Assembly: GCA_964412375.1 (NCBI GenBank)
Contig: CAYPOD010000001.1
Location: forward strand, 248,001-312,000
Length of the DNA stretch: 64,000 nucleotides
Reading direction: 5' to 3'
Source: CADEDV01 sp964412375
GTDB lineage: Bacteria > Bacteroidota > Bacteroidia > Chitinophagales > Chitinophagaceae
Part shown: piece by piece, positions 60,370-64,000 of the stretch
Position numbering within the stretch: the first letter of the stretch is position 1
Layout: every line of letters starts with the position of its first letter
The notes under the pieces: generated by a model
Told to the model about the DNA's origin: nothing
Database searches by the model: none
What the model saw: the letters and a program-made list of their open reading frames with translations, nothing else
Program-made: the position numbers and the translations under genes

Positions 60370-63300
60370 TTACTGTTTGATCACCTTAAGCGTTTCTTTA
60401 TTATTGAGCCGGATCAGGTACATGCCGTTGATATATGGTTGCAGGTTAATTGCCTGGCTGGCTGCGGTCAGTTTCACTCTTTGCAGCACCCTTCCGTTGA
60501 TATCCATCACCAGTGCTTCGGTGCCCAGCAATGATGGATCACCCAGTACCAGTGTTACCATTCCGCCTGTCGGGTTGGGGTAAACGATTGTCGGTGCTTT
60601 ATTGGTTTCCCGGTAATGCAGCCGCACTATCGTTGAATAACGGAAATTATCATCCTGGTCCACCTGTTTCAGCCGGTAGAACATCACGTTGCTGTTCAGT
60701 TGATCAATATTCCTGTCGGTGTATTCGTAACTTCTTACTGTAGTGCTGTTACCTGCAGCAGGCAACACCGCAATCTGGCTGAAGTCAGTTCCGTTCAGCG
60801 AACGTTCCAGCCTGAACTCTTTGCTGTTTTGCTCATTGGCAGTGGCCCATTTCAAGAGGTTGTTTCTTCCCTGGTTGGTACCGTTGAAATATAACCAGGT
60901 CACGGGCAACGGGCCGCTGATGGAAGCGCATTGCAGGAATGCCGGGTTGAACGTTTCGGTATGACCTACTTTATCCGTAGCCAGCACAAAGAAGCAATAG
61001 TTCGGGTTTTGCGGCAAAATGAAACTGGTGTCTGTGCCAATCACTGTCTGGAACAGCACACTGTAATTGACCTGGTCGGTGGATACATACACTGTGTAAT
61101 GATCAATACCACTTCCGCCGGCATCATCCGCCCCTGTCCAGCTCAGCGTAACCAAATTATCAGTTACGGTTGCCGCATTCATCTGGCTGGAGGGTGGCAA
61201 CGCATCTATGGTGTTGGTATGAATATTGGTTGGTATCACTTCATTTTCATCAAAGACGATGAATGCCCTGGCGCCAATGGTATCGAGTGTTTGCGCATCT
61301 GCACGGGGTTTGATGCTGAAACTGACAAAGCCGTGGCCATAGGTTGGCTGTGTGCTATCTGGAAGGAATAAGAATCCAACAAGCGGATCTTCTGGTGATA
61401 ATAAAGTAATGGGATCTATTGCCTGAAACTCCCAGAAGATTTGATTATTGATAACATCATAACCGGCAGTGAGATCAACATACACACCGGTTGAATCTCT
61501 TGCATCCAATCGTTGATAGTAAGATGAAAGCCCTGTTGGAATCTCAAATGTTTGGTTATTGAAACCAACGCTTCCGAGTTCTAATGTTGATGCATCTTGT
61601 TTGGGTTCTATTGGTGAAGTGATCTTAATATAACGAACCCTTGCAGTAGCCGAAGTATCATTTTCAAATTGAATTGTATATGGTATCCGGTCATTTACAC
61701 TTAACCATTTTTTATCCGGTTGTCCTTCGGGGCCGGTGATTAAGTTTGGATCCCAACCTTGAAGTACTTCAAATTCGCCTGTAACGGGATTATATACCAC
61801 CCTTGCTCTTTTTCTGGTTCCTCCTTCATCGCAAGGGTTCATACTTTGATTAATTTCGTCTCTTTCTTTCATTGCTCTTTCAAGACTGCCTAATACCTTT
61901 ATTCTTCTAACCTTTTCTTCATCGGAATACTGATCCTGATCCCATAAATGCTTTATTGTTTCAATTTCGGTAGCTCTTGCTTCTCTTTGGGCTTCTAAAT
62001 CTTGTAATTCCACCCACATTTCTACATCTTTTTGAAGTACTATAATTACAAGTTGTCCTTCTATCATCGCAGCCGTTTTGCCTATGGTAACTGCTTTTCT
62101 TGCCAAAGGCATTAGCCGACTACTTTTGAGCATAGGGATAAAGGAACTTGATCCGGGTATTAATGTTGGTGGTATCCTCGATCCATTTATCACGACTTCA
62201 TACATTCTTGCAGGCCCGCTAACTTTTTTCCAAGTTCCACTTAGCAGACCTTTAAATGTCCCGGTGCCCGCAACTTCTGTAAAGAATGTGTTAAGCATAG
62301 CTCCTTTATAAAGCGCTATTCCCAAATCGCCAGGAGCCCTGTAATATTCTTCATTCCACAAATCAAGAGCAACCTCATCCCACGGAAATAATGGGATAAT
62401 GCTTCTTGTAGGGTCCTTATCATCACAATCCTCCAACCCCCAAACATCCACCCCATTCGCCGGATTATTTCCTACATATTGATACATACCCATCCCATCT
62501 CCATACTCTATCAAATCCCTTTGGTTAAACACCCCTGTTTCCGGTGAATAATTTCTGAAGTAAAAACGATAGCTGCCGGATGCACTGTCATACTCCTGGC
62601 CTGTAAATCCAAAACGGTTGCCGGCAATGGATGAAGCAAGCGGATTATTCAAACTGTCATACCTTGACAACTTTCCATATACATCGTAGCGATAAATCTC
62701 GATCAATCTTCCGTTGCTGTTACTGATGGCTTCTATAGAGTTTAATTCATTCTGATGAAAATAGAAAATGTTCCCGTTCTTTTCATTCAGCACTGGCGAT
62801 AAGAAACCGGTAAAGATGGTCTTGTTAAGCAGGATACCGGCGTTGTCCCTTTCTTCAATTTGCGCAGCGCCGCTGTATGTATATTTTAATGTATTGCCGT
62901 TAATGGTTTTAGTAATGCGTCGTCCCAAAGCATCATACCCGTAGGTGATCACACTGGCGGGAGAAGAAGAATCTTTTACAAGCCGGTTTTCGGCATCATA
63001 GGTCTTATAAAAAGTTCCGTCATAGGTGAGATTTCCCCTGTCATCAAACGTAAAACTGCTTCCGTTTACACCCGTAAGCTGGTTTAAGTTATTTATGCTA
63101 TATGTAGTAGCCACTCCATTCAGGTTAGCGGCAGTGCGATTACCAACAGCATCATAGGTATAAGTATTTTGAATAAATGGACTGCCAACAGGGCCTCTTT
63201 TATAATTAATAAGCCGGTAACCATTATCATAGGTAAACTGTTCGGACAAAGCAGGATCATCCGGGCGGATGATGGCTGTTTTGTTATACTCTTTATCATA

Positions 63301-64000
63301 ACTGAACTGGCTGTTCTGGATCGTACCACTGGCCGTGGTAGTGGACAAACTACTTAGCCGGTTGGCAAAATCATACTGCAGGACGCTGTTAGCTCCGTTG
63401 CCGAATGTTTTTTGTGTGAGCTGGTTGGCATTGTTGTAGTCATAGGCCGCTACCAGCACACTGTCTTTCAGCACACGGGTCAGCCGGTTGCGGGCATCAA
63501 ATTCTTTTATTACCACGGTGTTGTCCGGGTAAACCGTGGTTTGTGTTCGGCCGGCAACGCTGTAACTGTAGTTGGTGGTTCTTCCGTCAAAGGTTTCGGA
63601 GGTCACCCGGTTCAGTGCATCATAAGTAAAGGATGCCGTGCCGCTGTTATTGGTGGCCGTCAGCACCCGGCCCAGTTTATCATACGTAAAACTGTACACT
63701 TCGCCCCCGGGCAATGTACGGTTCACTACCCGGTTCAAGGTGTCATACTGGTAGGTTATGATGGATGCATCAGTCTGTCTTATGCTGGTAATATTCCCTT
63801 TATTGTCATAATTCAGTTCATTGTATTTGCCATCAGGAAAAGTCATTCTTTTCCGACGGTTGAGCTGGTCGTAGGTATATGTGGTGGTATTGTTGTTCTG
63901 ATCGGTAAGCGCCACTATATTACTTTGTGCATCATAGCCCACTGTTGTCACAAATCCGTTATTATCCGTATAGGTCTTCACCCGGTCGAGGCTATCATAG
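60370..64000 (-). CDS. RHS/YD-repeat giant protein with internal variable region and type IX sorting tail (5' end outside window)
   Basis: 1209 visible residues, open to the right edge. Order: YD repeats to about 420 (YDSLDRV, YDALNRV, YDALGRR); an RHS-associated core (FGFTGQEYDSASGSYRFYFRNYSPETGVFNQRDLI...QYVGNNPANGVDVWG) at about 455-520; a variable, helix-rich part to about 740 that is AT-rich at DNA level; a DPN-type repeat domain (DPNLITGPEGQPDKKW, IPYTIQFENDTSATA); Ig/fibronectin-like parts; and an Ig-like start PLPVTWLYFNGTN plus a type A T9SS sorting domain at the end (NGMYLIRLNNKETLKVIKQ). RHS proteins are usually toxin delivery shells with the toxin at the C-terminal tip; here the tip is a sorting signal. 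Confidence 0.85.
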   Translation of the reverse strand, partial: YDSLDRVKTYTDNNGFVTTVGYDAQSNIVALTDQNNNTTTYTYDQLNRRKRMTFPDGKYNELNYDNKGNITSIRQTDASIITYQYDTLNRVVNRTLPGGEVYSFTYDKLGRVLTATNNSGTASFTYDALNRVTSETFDGRTTNYSYSVAGRTQTTVYPDNTVVIKEFDARNRLTRVLKDSVLVAAYDYNNANQLTQKTFGNGANSVLQYDFANRLSSLSTTTASGTIQNSQFSYDKEYNKTAIIRPDDPALSEQFTYDNGYRLINYKRGPVGSPFIQNTYTYDAVGNRTAANLNGVATTYSINNLNQLTGVNGSSFTFDDRGNLTYDGTFYKTYDAENRLVKDSSSPASVITYGYDALGRRITKTINGNTLKYTYSGAAQIEERDNAGILLNKTIFTGFLSPVLNEKNGNIFYFHQNELNSIEAISNSNGRLIEIYRYDVYGKLSRYDSLNNPLASSIAGNRFGFTGQEYDSASGSYRFYFRNYSPETGVFNQRDLIEYGDGMGMYQYVGNNPANGVDVWGLEDCDDKDPTRSIIPLFPWDEVALDLWNEEYYRAPGDLGIALYKGAMLNTFFTEVAGTGTFKGLLSGTWKKVSGPARMYEVVINGSRIPPTLIPGSSSFIPMLKSSRLMPLARKAVTIGKTAAMIEGQLVIIVLQKDVEMWVELQDLEAQREARATEIETIKHLWDQDQYSDEEKVRRIKVLGSLERAMKERDEINQSMNPCDEGGTRKRARVVYNPVTGEFEVLQGWDPNLITGPEGQPDKKWLSVNDRIPYTIQFENDTSATARVRYIKITSPIEPKQDASTLELGSVGFNNQTFEIPTGLSSYYQRLDARDSTGVYVDLTAGYDVINNQIFWEFQAIDPITLLSPEDPLVGFLFLPDSTQPTYGHGFVSFSIKPRADAQTLDTIGARAFIVFDENEVIPTNIHTNTIDALPPSSQMNAATVTDNLVTLSWTGADDAGGSGIDHYTVYVSTDQVNYSVLFQTVIGTDTSFILPQNPNYCFFVLATDKVGHTETFNPAFLQCASISGPLPVTWLYFNGTNQGRNNLLKWATANEQNSKEFRLERSLNGTDFSQIAVLPAAGNSTTVRSYEYTDRNIDQLNSNVMFYRLKQVDQDDNFRYSTIVRLHYRETNKAPTIVYPNPTGGMVTLVLGDPSLLGTEALVMDINGRVLQRVKLTAASQAINLQPYINGMYLIRLNNKETLKVIKQ

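Noticed and set aside
1..64000. CRISPR array, rRNA, tRNA, insertion sequence or prophage
   Set aside because: No spaced direct repeats of CRISPR size, no tRNA cloverleaf in the spacers, no transposase or phage structural gene was seen.

Overview
The window reads as a chromosomal segment of a Bacteroidota bacterium, most likely a Chitinophagaceae-like member of the Chitinophagia. The evidence is a SusC/SusD pair, a fused MurF-Alr enzyme, gliding ABC genes gldF/gldG, three large secreted proteins of which two end in type IX (Por) secretion sorting domains, a NUDIX-family sugar regulator, and promoters of the Bacteroidota type (TTG/TTTG about 19 nt upstream of TAnnTTTG). Coding density is high. 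I saw no rRNA, tRNA, CRISPR array, insertion sequence or prophage.

Layout. 1-3.6 kb: a partial glucose/sorbosone dehydrogenase-type protein and a large T9SS-sorted protein. 3.6-15.6 kb: housekeeping, mostly on the minus strand (lspA, murF-alr, a TerC protein, gldG/gldF, an iscS-iscU-iscA operon, methylmalonyl-CoA epimerase, rnc, fabF, acpP). 15.8-22.9 kb: a GNAT, a YcxB-like protein, a collagen-like lipoprotein, a beta-barrel, then ileS with a DksA-like protein that carries a histone-H1-like tail. 23-27.6 kb: a TonB receptor, an HmuY-like lipoprotein and a DUF6607 protein, probably for haem or iron uptake. 27.9-31.2 kb: DUF4920, di-haem cytochrome c peroxidase, SET protein, nitroreductase, ferritin. 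31.2-50.8 kb: a carbohydrate locus with amylosucrase, fructokinase, two MFS sugar transporters, the remnant of what looks like a GH13 gene, two tandem CRTAC1-type beta-propeller lipoproteins, SusD, SusC and a NUDIX-type regulator. 51-60.3 kb: ligA, a NUMOD4/HNH protein, DUF2461, asd, a lamin-tail protein, a PfkB kinase, TetR and a PaaE-like reductase. 60.4-64 kb: an RHS/YD-repeat giant with a T9SS tail, running off the right edge.

How the parts work together. Amylosucrase would split sucrose into alpha-glucan and fructose, fructokinase would phosphorylate the fructose, and the two MFS carriers would import sugar. The start regions of susC and of one MFS gene share an identical 15-nt block containing a LacI-type half-operator, and a perfect LacI-type palindrome lies 76 nt upstream of the MFS start. 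This links the SusCD part and the sucrose part into one regulon whose LacI-type regulator is not in the window.

The strongest unexpected signal is upstream of asd (55,600-55,780, minus strand). It has a near-consensus promoter, a 14-residue Lys/Thr-rich leader peptide, a segment one base after its stop codon that can pair over 12 positions with the 5' arm of a terminator, and then that terminator. This is a complete ribosome-mediated attenuator for the Lys/Thr/Met branch. Two other signals stand out: GC-rich palindromic elements inserted in frame at two places in ileS, and an RHS protein whose AT-rich variable segment is internal, followed by a type IX sorting tail.
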